Below are positions 20,236 through 29,921 of a stretch of 36,321 nt of DNA, piece by piece. Under the pieces are notes generated by a model. That model did no database searches, was not told the DNA's origin, and saw only the letters and a list, made by a program, of their open reading frames with translations. Source of the DNA: a virus; the IMG/VR virus record IMGVR_UViG_3300031785_000019, positions 1-36,321 of that record. One strand, given 5' to 3'. A program made the translations under genes and the position numbers. Numbering within the stretch: position 1 is the stretch's first letter; each line of letters starts with the position of its first letter.

Positions 20236-21420
20236 TTAATACTCCGCTCGAAATTGAATTAGACCAGCAGCTTGACCTTGCAATAGTCCAGCCTGTCCAC
20301 CTGTAACACTTGAAGTGACAACATTAAATCCCCAATGTCTTGGGAAGCTAGTAAGATCGTCACCCATTTCATGCGTAAGACTATTCATATTAAAGTTGCT
20401 TGATGAGTTTCCTGCTCTAAATCTAGCGTTAAAACTTTCAGATATATAGGTAGGATATGTCCTCATTGTCTCAGGAAAATAGAAAGCTCCTTTAACATTA
20501 GACGTACTATTGCAAAAACAAGACGTATTTCCTATGAAGTTATTTGTAGTAACTCTGTAAGTGTAGCAATATCTTTGACACTCTCTAAGATCTTCAGCAA
20601 ATGATTTAAACTCGAAATCTGTCGCTACATCACCTACTTCAAGTTGTACTCCTGTAAGAGAAAAAGTAGCATTATTAGTTGTAAGCCATGTTGTCGTAAA
20701 GTCAGGCATACGAGTTGCTTCAGTTAATTGTGCCCACTCATTTAAAGGTCTCGTTCCAGTTGTATCTGTTCCTCTAAATAAATTAAGCTCTAACCTTAAA
20801 CCTTCATCCGCATTGTTTTCAAAAGTTAAATTAGCGTTTCCAGGAATTGTTTTTATTATTTTTGTCCAAGTATCAGCAACTAAAACACCTGTTTCCATCA
20901 CATAATTTTGCATTGTTCCATCTCTAGAAACCAAATTAAAATAGAAATTTTGTGAAACACTTGATTTACACCAAAATTGCAGAGTTATATAACTAGAAGG
21001 TGACGTATAATTCCAACCACTTTGTGCTACATTTTGTGCTTCAATAGTCGTTTGAATTTTTACTAAATCCCCTGCACCAGCACCACTCGTTTGGTTTCCA
21101 TTAGTTATTTTATAGCTTCTTCTAAAACCTAAATTATAAGGAGTTCCTGCTGCTGCTCCTATAGCACCTTGTTCTTGTGTAATATTTTCGTCTAATCCAC
21201 TTGTTTGACATTTAAATCTATCAACAGTTTTAAAACCACTTTCACTTACTGCTGCTCCAGTAGGACTATATTGAGCTACGTTAAATGCCCCATTATTAAT
21301 TAAATTTCTATTTGATCTATTAGTAATGTTTGCAGTACACGATCCATCGGTATTGTTTATTGTGATCGCAGCAGTACTAGCTCCTACACCTTTGATGCTG
21401 TTGACTTTTATTTCAGACAT
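20236..21420 (-). CDS. Tail receptor-binding-like protein A
   Basis: 394 residues. A short start module (SEIKVNSIKGVGASTAAITIN), then NRNLINNGAFNVAQYSP..., a galactose-binding-like jelly-roll with GVQLEVGDVATDFEFKSFAEDLRECQRYC near residue 255-285, a block very common in phage tail proteins, and a C-terminal strand-rich domain with a unique sequence, probably the variable receptor-contact part. A paralog of the 21584 protein, sharing the start, the LINNG block and the DVATDFE block. The start overlaps the previous stop (TAATG). Confidence 0.75.
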   Translation of the reverse strand: MSEIKVNSIKGVGASTAAITINNTDGSCTANITNRSNRNLINNGAFNVAQYSPTGAAVSESGFKTVDRFKCQTSGLDENITQEQGAIGAAAGTPYNLGFRRSYKITNGNQTSGAGAGDLVKIQTTIEAQNVAQSGWNYTSPSSYITLQFWCKSSVSQNFYFNLVSRDGTMQNYVMETGVLVADTWTKIIKTIPGNANLTFENNADEGLRLELNLFRGTDTTGTRPLNEWAQLTEATRMPDFTTTWLTTNNATFSLTGVQLEVGDVATDFEFKSFAEDLRECQRYCYTYRVTTNNFIGNTSCFCNSTSNVKGAFYFPETMRTYPTYISESFNARFRAGNSSSNFNMNSLTHEMGDDLTSFPRHWGFNVVTSSVTGGQAGLLQGQAAGLIQFRAEY

Positions 21421-21581
21421 TAGCTGGCCTCCTCGATTGTATTAGTTTTAGCCCATTCAAGATATACTTGATAATCAAAATTCTCTGGTTCAACAGGAAT
21501 AAAGACATTATCCTCTTTTCTAAGAATAGTTTCATCTTCCTCTGTCTTTTTATAAGTGTAGTTATAAGTTGGATAAGCCAT
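21420..21581 (-). CDS. Small tail-fibre chaperone-like protein, copy 2
   Basis: 53 residues, ending DYQVYLEWAKTNTIEEAS, clearly related to the end of the 20057 product (DYKEYLEWVAEGNTAEEA). The N-terminal half is different (MAYPTYNYTYKKTEEDE). Its stop is shared with the next ATG (TAATG). It sits before receptor-binding protein A and after protein B, the mirror of copy 1, so each of the two related fibre genes has its own small partner. Confidence 0.65.
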   Translation of the reverse strand: MAYPTYNYTYKKTEEDETILRKEDNVFIPVEPENFDYQVYLEWAKTNTIEEAS

Positions 21582-21583
21582 AG

Positions 21584-22657
21584 TTACATCTCCGCATCAG
21601 CTAAAATAAATTCACCGTTAGAACCGCCTTGCGATCTACCATAGATCGGTGAACCATCTACTCTGCCAGATGTGCCTACACCGAACCATATACTTTTACT
21701 TTTTGAAGTTAGGTTGGAAATAGTAGGACTATTCACAGTTACATCTGCACCTCGATACCTTAATCTTACTTGACCTCCTGATCTAACGCTAATCGAAGGT
21801 GCTGTTCTCATAATTACACGAAATGCGACTTGCATACGAAAAGCGGAATTGCCTTCTGTTACTCCATAAAAATTACCTCCGCATATTGAACAATATCGTT
21901 CACAAAGAGCAAGATTCTCAGTCCTTAGTCTATATTCAAAATCAGTTGCAACATCCCCTATCTCAAGTTGAAAACCAGTAAGATAAGCTGTTTTACCAAT
22001 ATTAGCTACCTCCATTGCTACCATTACATTTGTTGCACCTATTGTTGGAATTGTAAAAGTCTTACTAAATCGTTGCCAACTGGTCGTAAATGTAACCGAA
22101 GTACCTCCTACCGCAGTAAACGCAACCGAATTTGTACTGCTAAATTTTGAATCTCTAAAGTTAATAACACAGGTTGCTGCTTCAGTTCCAGAATCGACTT
22201 TGGCATAAAAACTCAAAGTACATTTTTTTCCAGCTTGAAATGCACCTTCGTGTCCAGTTCCTAGAAGTTCTACAGGTTGTCCAATAGATAAAGCACTTCC
22301 ACCATGTGTTAATTTTGCGGAATATAAAAAGCCATCTGGAGCGTCAGTGCTTCTTGCATAAGTCAGACCAGAACCAGCAGCCCAAAATCTGTCAGCCTGG
22401 TAGACCCCATCGGTTGTAGTTGACGTTCCCCTTTGCCATAATTCTAATCCTCCATTTATGAGTAAATTTCTATGGCTTAGCTGTGCTCCATTTATGCCTT
22501 TAACTGCTTGTAAACTATCATTAGAATCTTTAGTTGTAATAACTCCGTCTACGTCTGTGCTTGGCAGTTTTACAGTCCTATCTGCTGTGGGGTTTGTATC
22601 TGGTGCAGATATTGAAACACCGTTACCACCACTATGTTTTAGTTTTATTGAACTCAT
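21584..22657 (-). CDS. Tail receptor-binding-like protein B
   Basis: 357 residues: start module IKLKHSGGNGVSISAPDTNPTADRTVKLPS, then HRNLLINGGLELWQRG leading into a carbohydrate-binding-type jelly-roll with GFQLEIGDVATDFEYRLRTENLALCERYC at about 230-260, and a C-terminal variable part of about 95 residues. Closely comparable to protein A but with different ends. It is predicted to be a host-recognition protein. Four-base overlap (ATGA) with the S74 fibre gene before it. Confidence 0.75.
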   Translation of the reverse strand: MSSIKLKHSGGNGVSISAPDTNPTADRTVKLPSTDVDGVITTKDSNDSLQAVKGINGAQLSHRNLLINGGLELWQRGTSTTTDGVYQADRFWAAGSGLTYARSTDAPDGFLYSAKLTHGGSALSIGQPVELLGTGHEGAFQAGKKCTLSFYAKVDSGTEAATCVINFRDSKFSSTNSVAFTAVGGTSVTFTTSWQRFSKTFTIPTIGATNVMVAMEVANIGKTAYLTGFQLEIGDVATDFEYRLRTENLALCERYCSICGGNFYGVTEGNSAFRMQVAFRVIMRTAPSISVRSGGQVRLRYRGADVTVNSPTISNLTSKSKSIWFGVGTSGRVDGSPIYGRSQGGSNGEFILADAEM

Positions 22658-23559
22658 GCAGCCTCCAATGCAGCAACTTTGGTTTCTAATGTTTCTATTT
22701 TACCTACCGCTTCCTGTAATGCACCAGTAAGTAAAGGAACTAATTTACTATAATCTAAACTTTGAGGAACTATAGCATTATCACTATCAACAGCATCTTT
22801 TTCTCCATATACAGACTCAGGAACAATAGTAGCCATCTCATGTGCATAAAATCCATCAACAGTTGTGGTTGGGTCAGTTTTAAAATTAAATCTATATGGC
22901 TTCATAGTTTTTAATCTAGTTATTGCATTAGATAATGCGATAACATTTTCTTTTAAACGATAATCAGAGGTAGTATTGAAATTTGTGCCACTGGTTGTTG
23001 TAGTTACAGATCCAACAAGAGAGTTTCCGCTTCTTTTAAATAAAATTGAACCTTTTGCAGTAGTAGTAGAAAATCCAGTTCTAATTTCAAAAGCATCATT
23101 ATCTTTCGATATAGCCATAAAACCATCATTACTCATTCTTATTCCTACGACTTGATGGTCGGATTCTGTCTTACCGACGAGCACTTGTCCATCATTATTA
23201 AAAAACGTATTACCGCCCGCAGCGGCAAGTCTTATCTTTTGACTACCCGTATTGTCATATATAGATAACTGTGCAGAAGCATTATCGGCTATTTCCCCGA
23301 AAAAATATCTACTTGTTCCATTTGGAGCAGCTATCTTTAATGAAGATAATGTTGAACCAGTAAACACAGGGTTTGCACTGCCACATTGAATATCTCCAGA
23401 ACTGTCAATTTGGTATCTAGTAGAACCTCCCGTATTTATATTTACAATGTCTGTTCCAAATGAAATTCCTGTGTTGCTGTCTGTTCCTGTAAAAACTGGT
23501 GCTGACGCTGACCCATCAACTCCAGAAATACCAGTTGTTCCGTTAAATGTTAATGCCAT
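22654..23559 (-). CDS. Tail fibre with C-terminal S74 autoprotease chaperone
   Basis: 301 residues. A fibre shaft rich in Gly, Ser and Thr (about 1-195) is followed by SDYRLKENVIALSNAI with Ser198 and Lys203, the self-cleavage dyad of the peptidase S74 intramolecular chaperone, then HEMATIVPE and a helical coiled-coil tail (VGKIETLETKVAAL). Such domains help the fibre trimerise, then cut themselves off before Ser198. The mature fibre would be about 197 residues. Confidence 0.9.
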   Translation of the reverse strand: MALTFNGTTGISGVDGSASAPVFTGTDSNTGISFGTDIVNINTGGSTRYQIDSSGDIQCGSANPVFTGSTLSSLKIAAPNGTSRYFFGEIADNASAQLSIYDNTGSQKIRLAAAGGNTFFNNDGQVLVGKTESDHQVVGIRMSNDGFMAISKDNDAFEIRTGFSTTTAKGSILFKRSGNSLVGSVTTTTSGTNFNTTSDYRLKENVIALSNAITRLKTMKPYRFNFKTDPTTTVDGFYAHEMATIVPESVYGEKDAVDSDNAIVPQSLDYSKLVPLLTGALQEAVGKIETLETKVAALEAA

Positions 23560-23561
23560 AA

Positions 23562-24194
23562 CTACAAGATAACAAGGATTGAACCGCTTGGCACGGTTAT
23601 AGTAACACCAGAATTAATTGTTGGTGAAACTGAGTGTGCGTGTTTATTAGTAGTGATTTCATAGTTTTGAGTAACATTTTGATCGTTTTCAAATACCCAC
23701 TGATCGTTACCACCACCTGTTGCTCCTGCACCACCAGCAACGGCTGTAAAAATAGTACCATTAAATATCTCAGCTTCAGTAGTTGTTGAGTTAAATCTTA
23801 TTTGACCAGCTTGCGGACTACCTGGTCTTTGGGCTGTCGTACCAACAGGAAGTTTTAGTGCAGTCGTATAGTTGTGAACAACCTCTCCTGTAAAGGTTGC
23901 TCCATCCGCTAAACTTGCAAGACCTAAATTATCTAGCGTAATATTACCAATAGTTGTAAATGACCCTGTTCCAGAACTAACCGCAGTACATATCTTTAGT
24001 TCATTAGTAGTTGTATTGATATGAGGTTGATATTGAGCTACATTTGCTACACCACTTGGATCACCTGTTTCAGAGTTTATTGTTCTTAATGCTTGAAATA
24101 TATCTTTCATCGCAGTGCGAACTTCCGCACCAGTACCGTTATCTGGGAAGAAATTATTACCGTTCTCTTTTCCTGTGGTATTAACTCTAGTCAT
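23562..24194 (-). CDS. Tail-fibre-like protein with VTITVPSG C-terminus
   Basis: 210 residues. An N-terminal helical part (GAEVRTAMKDIFQALRTINSETG) suggests an attachment or coiled-coil segment; a beta-rich middle (APGTTAQRPGSPQAGQIRFNSTT region) includes a short motif frequent in marine phage fibres; the C-terminus HSVSPTINSGVTITVPSG is shared with the 16765 product. First fibre gene after J, so possibly the part that meets the tip. Confidence 0.7.
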   Translation of the reverse strand: MTRVNTTGKENGNNFFPDNGTGAEVRTAMKDIFQALRTINSETGDPSGVANVAQYQPHINTTTNELKICTAVSSGTGSFTTIGNITLDNLGLASLADGATFTGEVVHNYTTALKLPVGTTAQRPGSPQAGQIRFNSTTTEAEIFNGTIFTAVAGGAGATGGGNDQWVFENDQNVTQNYEITTNKHAHSVSPTINSGVTITVPSGSILVIL

Positions 24195-24222
24195 CTAACA
24201 AGAAATGTTTGTTCCCATTGTA

Positions 24223-27200
24223 CTATCCTTTGCCAAATCCGACAGCTTGGAACGTAAATTCTTTGCCATTGATAGCACTACCTCCACTATCTTTAAACAC
24301 AATAGTAAAACCTGCACCATCTATACTAGATACTTGGAAAAATTCTCCAGCATTTAAATTAAGAGCAGTAATACCGATGGATGGAGGATTACTGTTTGGA
24401 GCAGCATCAAGTCCAGTAGCTCCTGTAAAGAATGTATTAGTGAAAGATACATTTGTAGATCCGTTAGCTGTTAATACATTGCTTTGTTCAGTTCGTCTTA
24501 ACAATGATGCACTGAAACCAAGTTGTGAAATTTTTATATTTTGTGCTGGATCGTTAGTTTCTAATTCTGCTTTAAATTTAAAACCTCTACCCTTAAATGT
24601 TCCGTTAGCAAACTCATTAAAAGCTGTATAAGAACTCATATCTTGAGATACTGCAACAAGTATCTTTGAATTTACACCAGTAGCTTCTGATCCATCAAAA
24701 TCTTCCCAAGTGTCAATTAAAGCTGTTCTGTCATCAAATAAAGTACCAATATAAAATCCTTCTGTAAGAAAATGACGTTTTAAATCTAAACTAAATACTG
24801 CACCTAAATCCAATGTCTCCGCAAACTCATAAGAACCTTTCATATTTCTTTTGACTACAACATCTCCAGAAGTAACTAAGGTATCACTAGCTGTAATTGT
24901 AAAATTATTTGCATCCACCACAGATACAACAGCAAACTCTCCATCTACTGAATCTCCTGATAAATAATCTACTTGAATTACCTGTCCTACAGATAATCCG
25001 TGAGTATTAACTGCACAAGTAACAACTGTACCTGCAACTGAATTATCAGATCCATTTGACTGCACATATGTTCCAGTAAGCCTTGCTGGATTCGTCAACA
25101 TTAGAGAGTTGCTAGGAGCATCGAAATTTACATTAGTTTTTACTGATGTACAACTACCGCTATTATTAAGTGAGCAGAACTTTTGGGCTAACAAATCTTC
25201 CCTTCTAGTCATTGCTGTAAGTTGAGATGTGTTATCAGGAAGATCAATAACTATACTTGTTTCACCTCTACTAAATCTTCCTCCATCATCTTGGAATTTT
25301 AAAATATATTCTCCTTCTAAAAATGGAACTACAGCTTGTGTTGAGTTTCCAGGTAAAGCATCTACAAGATCAACTGCATTGGCAAAAGTTCCTGTTCCAT
25401 CTGTTAGTGTCGAATGTCTTACATAAACAAAACCACCATGAGTAACATCTATATCTTGAGCCACGTTCCATCTAAGCCTTATAAGTTTTTCTGAAAAAGG
25501 TTCTATAGTTAAGCCAGTAACATTTTCTGGTCTAGCAGTTTTTCCTTCAGCGTTAAAAAGTAAATCAGAAGAAGTCGGACTTAGCTGTAATGCAGAGTTA
25601 TAGCTAAATACTTGAATTTCGTATGTACCAATATCAGTGTTAAATATCTCAAAATCAGGTGCGGAAACTGTAGTTGAAACAAAGTTACCATTATTAAATC
25701 TATAGTTAACTTGATATTGAGTAACACCAGCTACAGGTTGCCAACTAATAATTAACTTTGATACTGCATTATTATTTATTGCAACTATTTTTTCTTCAGC
25801 TACTAAAGCAGTAGGAGGATCTACAGGGTCATTTAAAATCGAAATGTCTCTTTCTTCTATTTCTTCTGCCTTGTCAATAAAATTATATTTATCGGGTACA
25901 TAAGACAAAGCTGTAATTGTAAAACTAGCTCCATCGTTTTCTTCAACTGTAATTACTCTAAACTTTTGAGCTAAAGTATTGTCATACTCAATTATCCAAA
26001 CACTATTGGAATTGGGTATGGTACTAAAAACACCGTTAATTAAAATTGTACTACCAGAAATATCCGCAACTTCATGTTGTTCAACCGTTCCATTAGGCAA
26101 TATTACACTTAACTGAGGGTTGTTATCTAGTTCTAAATTTGTCTCGCTTGTATTATCTACAATAATCGTATTGCTAGTAGCTGATTTAATTCGACCACCT
26201 ACTCTTACTCCAGACCGTACAGGATCAGCAATATCAATAACTGCACCTGGTCTGACAACTACTCCAGAATCTATAGAAGTAGAAAAAGTAACAACTTCTG
26301 ATTCATGTTGTTCTGCAAAGAGAACTGCTCTCCCCATTCGTCTAGCTTGTTTTCTAGAAGTACATCCAAATGCTTTTATTTGTTTTGTTATAATTCCAAA
26401 CTTATTTACAGCGTCATCATCTCTAACCTCTTCAAAATCTATTTCTCTACTTCTCATATTAAAAAACCCAACAGATATAACTGTATGTCTTGTTTTTAAA
26501 CTACTGCCCTGATAACTAAATCCTTCTTCAGTAACATTGGCTAGTGTAAATAAATAACTAGCATTTTTCGGACTATCTTGAGCAAGTTGAATACTACCAG
26601 CAGACCATATAGGCATACACCTCATAACACCTGCTAATTCATTTATAAGTTCAAAAGCTCCATTTGAAGATGTTATATTTACATTGCAAGCAAACCTAGC
26701 TTCTCGATTAACAAGTTCATTAGAATATTTACTTGCAGTAAAGTAGGTAAACAAGTCTATATTTTCATATAAATCTGTATCGCTAGGGCTACTAGGATCA
26801 AAATTAGGAGATATATGAACACCAAACCCATACCTTTGATCTGTAAGTAAATCAAGTAGTATCATCGCAGGGCAAGTTGTCCACTTTGCTTGCTGCATGA
26901 CACCGTTAAAAATATAGCCATCTGGATATACAATTCTACCCGTAGCATTATCAACAGTTGGAGTTCCAGAATTAAGAGCACCTGCTCCTGGAATCCTTAC
27001 TTTTATGCCTCTAATTCTGTACTTCCTCGTTGGTACAGAACCAAATTGCATAGAGTCAAGTCGAAGAGAACAATAAGCACAATCAGGAAATGTGTCAGTT
27101 TTATCAAATACTTCTGTAATAGTTGTCCATTCAAAAGCATCTTGAATACTTGAAGTTGTACTATCATTAGTGACTCTTGTAACCCTTACTCTTACTGGAA

Positions 27201-27843
27201 AAGTGCCGTTTAAATTGATTCTGTAATCTTTCTGGTAAGCATCAGCAGTTCTACCTGTTATTTTGTCATCAACTTTTTCTTGAAAAGCACCATTATTAAA
27301 ACTGACAGATATTTTTAATCGTATTGTTCGACCAAGCAAATCACCTTTTGTAGTTGCCTCTTGAAGTGAAGGAACTGTTATCGTAATTCTTACTGCATCA
27401 GGATTTTCAGCATTTGGAAGTCTATTTGGTATCTCTCGAGTTACAGGGATACCTTTCTTAACAGTTACTCCTACAGCAGTACTAGAAGAATTATTTACTA
27501 TACCTTTAATTTTTCCCTGACCCGAAGTACCAAATCTAGGAACAAAACGTACATTTCTAAAATTAAAGTCTACATTTCTAGGATCAGCAGAATTAGCATT
27601 AGGTCTTAATATAGGTGTGTCATTAAAAAATATATCTTTTTTAGCAGCATTATTATACGCATTGGTATTTTTTGTCCTGCCTTCTTTTGAGGCAGTTGCA
27701 AAACCTTCTATCTCACCTTCAGAAATTAATTCAAGAAAAGTTCCAAACTGCCTACTATTTAGAGTATCTTTTTCTATTGTTGGATCGGGTTGCCTTCTTC
27801 CTCCTCCACCAGAACCAATAATCTTATTTGGTATATTCCTCAT
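24223..27843 (-). CDS. Tail tip host-specificity protein, lambda J-like
   Basis: 1206 residues, close to the length of lambda gpJ (1132). The N-terminal part (RNIPNKIIGSGGGGRR...TLNSRQFGTFLELISEGEIEGF) is the J signature, followed by the J core to about 660, then two fibronectin-III-like domains about 672-850 (PPTALVAEEKI...ISWQPVAGVTQYQVNYR and GLTIEPFSEKLIRLRWNV) and a C-terminal beta region with a possible receptor-contact end. It forms the central tip fibre. ATG is shared with the previous stop (TAATG). Confidence 0.9.
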   Translation of the reverse strand: MRNIPNKIIGSGGGGRRQPDPTIEKDTLNSRQFGTFLELISEGEIEGFATASKEGRTKNTNAYNNAAKKDIFFNDTPILRPNANSADPRNVDFNFRNVRFVPRFGTSGQGKIKGIVNNSSSTAVGVTVKKGIPVTREIPNRLPNAENPDAVRITITVPSLQEATTKGDLLGRTIRLKISVSFNNGAFQEKVDDKITGRTADAYQKDYRINLNGTFPVRVRVTRVTNDSTTSSIQDAFEWTTITEVFDKTDTFPDCAYCSLRLDSMQFGSVPTRKYRIRGIKVRIPGAGALNSGTPTVDNATGRIVYPDGYIFNGVMQQAKWTTCPAMILLDLLTDQRYGFGVHISPNFDPSSPSDTDLYENIDLFTYFTASKYSNELVNREARFACNVNITSSNGAFELINELAGVMRCMPIWSAGSIQLAQDSPKNASYLFTLANVTEEGFSYQGSSLKTRHTVISVGFFNMRSREIDFEEVRDDDAVNKFGIITKQIKAFGCTSRKQARRMGRAVLFAEQHESEVVTFSTSIDSGVVVRPGAVIDIADPVRSGVRVGGRIKSATSNTIIVDNTSETNLELDNNPQLSVILPNGTVEQHEVADISGSTILINGVFSTIPNSNSVWIIEYDNTLAQKFRVITVEENDGASFTITALSYVPDKYNFIDKAEEIEERDISILNDPVDPPTALVAEEKIVAINNNAVSKLIISWQPVAGVTQYQVNYRFNNGNFVSTTVSAPDFEIFNTDIGTYEIQVFSYNSALQLSPTSSDLLFNAEGKTARPENVTGLTIEPFSEKLIRLRWNVAQDIDVTHGGFVYVRHSTLTDGTGTFANAVDLVDALPGNSTQAVVPFLEGEYILKFQDDGGRFSRGETSIVIDLPDNTSQLTAMTRREDLLAQKFCSLNNSGSCTSVKTNVNFDAPSNSLMLTNPARLTGTYVQSNGSDNSVAGTVVTCAVNTHGLSVGQVIQVDYLSGDSVDGEFAVVSVVDANNFTITASDTLVTSGDVVVKRNMKGSYEFAETLDLGAVFSLDLKRHFLTEGFYIGTLFDDRTALIDTWEDFDGSEATGVNSKILVAVSQDMSSYTAFNEFANGTFKGRGFKFKAELETNDPAQNIKISQLGFSASLLRRTEQSNVLTANGSTNVSFTNTFFTGATGLDAAPNSNPPSIGITALNLNAGEFFQVSSIDGAGFTIVFKDSGGSAINGKEFTFQAVGFGKG

Positions 27844-28460
27844 TACGAATCATCCTCCACTTCTACTTGTACAGTATCTATTGCACCAGAAATAAGTACA
27901 GACCCAGTAAATATTTCTCCATAAACAAGAGGGATAGGAGTACCTGCTCTAGCAGTATTTTGAGTTCCTGCAAAATTAAATGATATTCTAGGATCATCTT
28001 CTCGTTCAGTCGGTTTAGGCATAGGAAATAGCATTTCACTAACTCCACTTAAAACTAAATAACCACCAAGATACACCATAGATTTAGCTACAAATGCACC
28101 ACCCAAGACAGAACTTGAGAATGTAAGACCACTTGTAAAACTAAAACTTGCACCACCTGTAACAAAAGCTAGTCCAATCATTGCTGCACCAAATAAAGCC
28201 CTTCCAAGACCACCAGATCCAGCTATAACAGGAATTATATGTATATCCTGTTGCCCAATAGGATAATGTACTTCTTCTTTACTTATTTCATAATCCCCTA
28301 TTTTTACATGATAATAGTTTGGATTCATGTGAGGTTCTACTTGAGGAAAATTATTTACTAAAAAACTAATTGCTTTTGATAAACTATTTACTTCTATTTC
28401 AAACTCTTTATGACCTACAAATTTTGCAAGCTCACCATATAGTTTTAATTTACGCAACAT
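27843..28460 (-). CDS. Tail assembly protein, lambda I-like
   Basis: 205 residues. N-terminal ubiquitin-like strands (KLKLYGELAKFVGHKEFEIEVNSLSKAISFLVNNFP), HIIPVIAGSGG, then a hydrophobic Gly-rich middle (LFGAAMIGLAFVTGG) and a C-terminal tail. Matches gpI of lambdoid phages in order and position between K and J. Needed for tip assembly in lambda; not found in the mature particle there. Confidence 0.88.
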   Translation of the reverse strand: MLRKLKLYGELAKFVGHKEFEIEVNSLSKAISFLVNNFPQVEPHMNPNYYHVKIGDYEISKEEVHYPIGQQDIHIIPVIAGSGGLGRALFGAAMIGLAFVTGGASFSFTSGLTFSSSVLGGAFVAKSMVYLGGYLVLSGVSEMLFPMPKPTEREDDPRISFNFAGTQNTARAGTPIPLVYGEIFTGSVLISGAIDTVQVEVEDDS

Positions 28461-29151
28461 AACGATACCTCTTTCCTGTGGATTTAAACAGCCATTGAGA
28501 ATAAGGCTCTCTACAAGACAGTCTATCGGTTAGATGATGTAAAACATCCCCATTTAAGAAAACAGCTACATGATTTAATCCAGACGATCCAATAGACATC
28601 AATAGTGTATCCCCATCCTTTAATCTTTCATCAGGTCTTAACTCTCTAAAACCAGTTCTCCAAGCACAACTTTCAAATAATGGATTTGAAATAAATTCTT
28701 CTGGAGTTGTAGGTCTATCCCAATCTTTTAACTCAATGCCTTTTTCTTCTTTATACCAATCTCTTACTAAACTCCAACAGTCAGTAACACCCCATACCCA
28801 CGGTCTGCCTAGTAACGGTGGCTTATATCCACAAGGCTCTAAGTATGCCCACTGTTCTGTCTGAGGATTCACAATGTGCCAAGGAAGATTACTTTTTTCG
28901 CAACCGATTTTATCTGCCTGACTAGGAGTAGGGGGAGTTATTGGATGACTATGAACAACAGCAGTAATCTCACCTGTATTATCTGCTTTTATATAATCTT
29001 CTGGGTCGATTATAAAACATTGATACTCTGTCATAGATAAATTACGACAAGGAAAATATCTTTCCTTACCTTTTACATTTAATAATAAACCACAAGATTC
29101 TTTAGGTTCTTCACGTTGTGCATGAAGTAATGCTTTATATTTCCAACTCAT
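28450..29151 (-). CDS. Tail tip protein, lambda K-like: JAMM protease plus NlpC/P60
   Basis: 233 residues. Residues 1-105 form a JAB/MPN domain with the JAMM signature His67-x-His69-x7-Ser77-x2-Asp80 (HSHPITPPTPSQAD) and Glu18 near ESCGLL. Residues 115-233 form an NlpC/P60 peptidase with Cys125 (VTDCWSL) and His194 (LNHVAVF). In lambda gpK both domains are present, and the peptidase may help tail-tip entry by cutting peptidoglycan. Overlaps I by 11 bases. Confidence 0.92.
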   Translation of the reverse strand: MSWKYKALLHAQREEPKESCGLLLNVKGKERYFPCRNLSMTEYQCFIIDPEDYIKADNTGEITAVVHSHPITPPTPSQADKIGCEKSNLPWHIVNPQTEQWAYLEPCGYKPPLLGRPWVWGVTDCWSLVRDWYKEEKGIELKDWDRPTTPEEFISNPLFESCAWRTGFRELRPDERLKDGDTLLMSIGSSGLNHVAVFLNGDVLHHLTDRLSCREPYSQWLFKSTGKRYRYVA

Positions 29152-29921
29152 ATTATAAAAGACCCAATAGCAGGAAATAAAGTTCTAGTACATTGACGTT
29201 GAGGTGCTCTAACTCCTGCTATATCAAATACTGCTGCTAATTCAAATTGAACAATATCTCTATTTTCTACAGATTTTCTATCAACAGTATAAATTTCTTT
29301 TGGAAACTCTGCTGTAGGGTCTGGTGTTCCAAAAGGATTTACTTGAACACCATTTTCATTTGGAGGAAAATTAACCGCATCAATATAACGTGCCAAGGTT
29401 CTTATTCTTGTTACAGTTGCTCCTCCAAGATCATTACCAGCAGTTACTTTATTTATATCAAGAAGAATTGCTGTGATCGTACTTAAAGCATTACTAACAG
29501 TAAAGGTAGGTCGAGGTAATTGTCCTCTTCTAAAAGCAAAGCCTTCAGCTTTTATAGGCATCTTTAAGTATTGATCTCCAGCCCATATAATATCACCGTT
29601 ATTATTTAAGTTCGTACCATTATGAAATCTATAAATCTGATTAGAACCATGTAATTTGAGAGAGGTCTGTAAAGTAAATAGTTCAATAATTGATGAGGGA
29701 GTTATCCTCTGTAAATCACTTGCAACACTACTAATTGAAATATATCGAACTTCGTTATCATAAACAATTTCACCAATAGTGGTAACCCAATTAGGTTCAT
29801 TATTTCCTGTTGTTCCTGCTTGTGTAACTTGAAAAAATAATCCATTATCAGCAGAAGTAGGTGCAACTATCGTACCTAAAGATAAGACAGCACCAGCACT
29901 CCATACAGTTGCAGCACTCAT
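29148..29921 (-). CDS. Minor tail protein, lambda L-like, without Cys cluster
   Basis: 257 residues. Position between M and K and the core ITPSSIIELFTLQTS, GDQYLKMPIKAEGF and RIRTLARYIDAVNF define it as an L-like tip protein. The N-terminal 60 residues (WSAGAVLSLGTIVAPTSADNGLFFQVTQAGTTGNNEP) are an extra beta module I know from other phage tip proteins. Lambda L has a Cys-rich C-terminal domain holding an iron-sulfur cluster; here the protein ends at QRQCTRTLFPAIGSFII with only one Cys, so that domain is missing. Confidence 0.8.
   Translation of the reverse strand: MSAATVWSAGAVLSLGTIVAPTSADNGLFFQVTQAGTTGNNEPNWVTTIGEIVYDNEVRYISISSVASDLQRITPSSIIELFTLQTSLKLHGSNQIYRFHNGTNLNNNGDIIWAGDQYLKMPIKAEGFAFRRGQLPRPTFTVSNALSTITAILLDINKVTAGNDLGGATVTRIRTLARYIDAVNFPPNENGVQVNPFGTPDPTAEFPKEIYTVDRKSVENRDIVQFELAAVFDIAGVRAPQRQCTRTLFPAIGSFII

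Noticed and set aside
24209-27895. Rightward frames opposite the J-like and I-like genes
   Set aside because: Long antisense frames result from the composition of the real genes; no ribosome binding sites or family features.
28450-29151. Endolysin call for the NlpC/P60 gene
   Set aside because: The JAMM plus NlpC/P60 order and its place between L and I show a tail-tip protein, not a free lysin.
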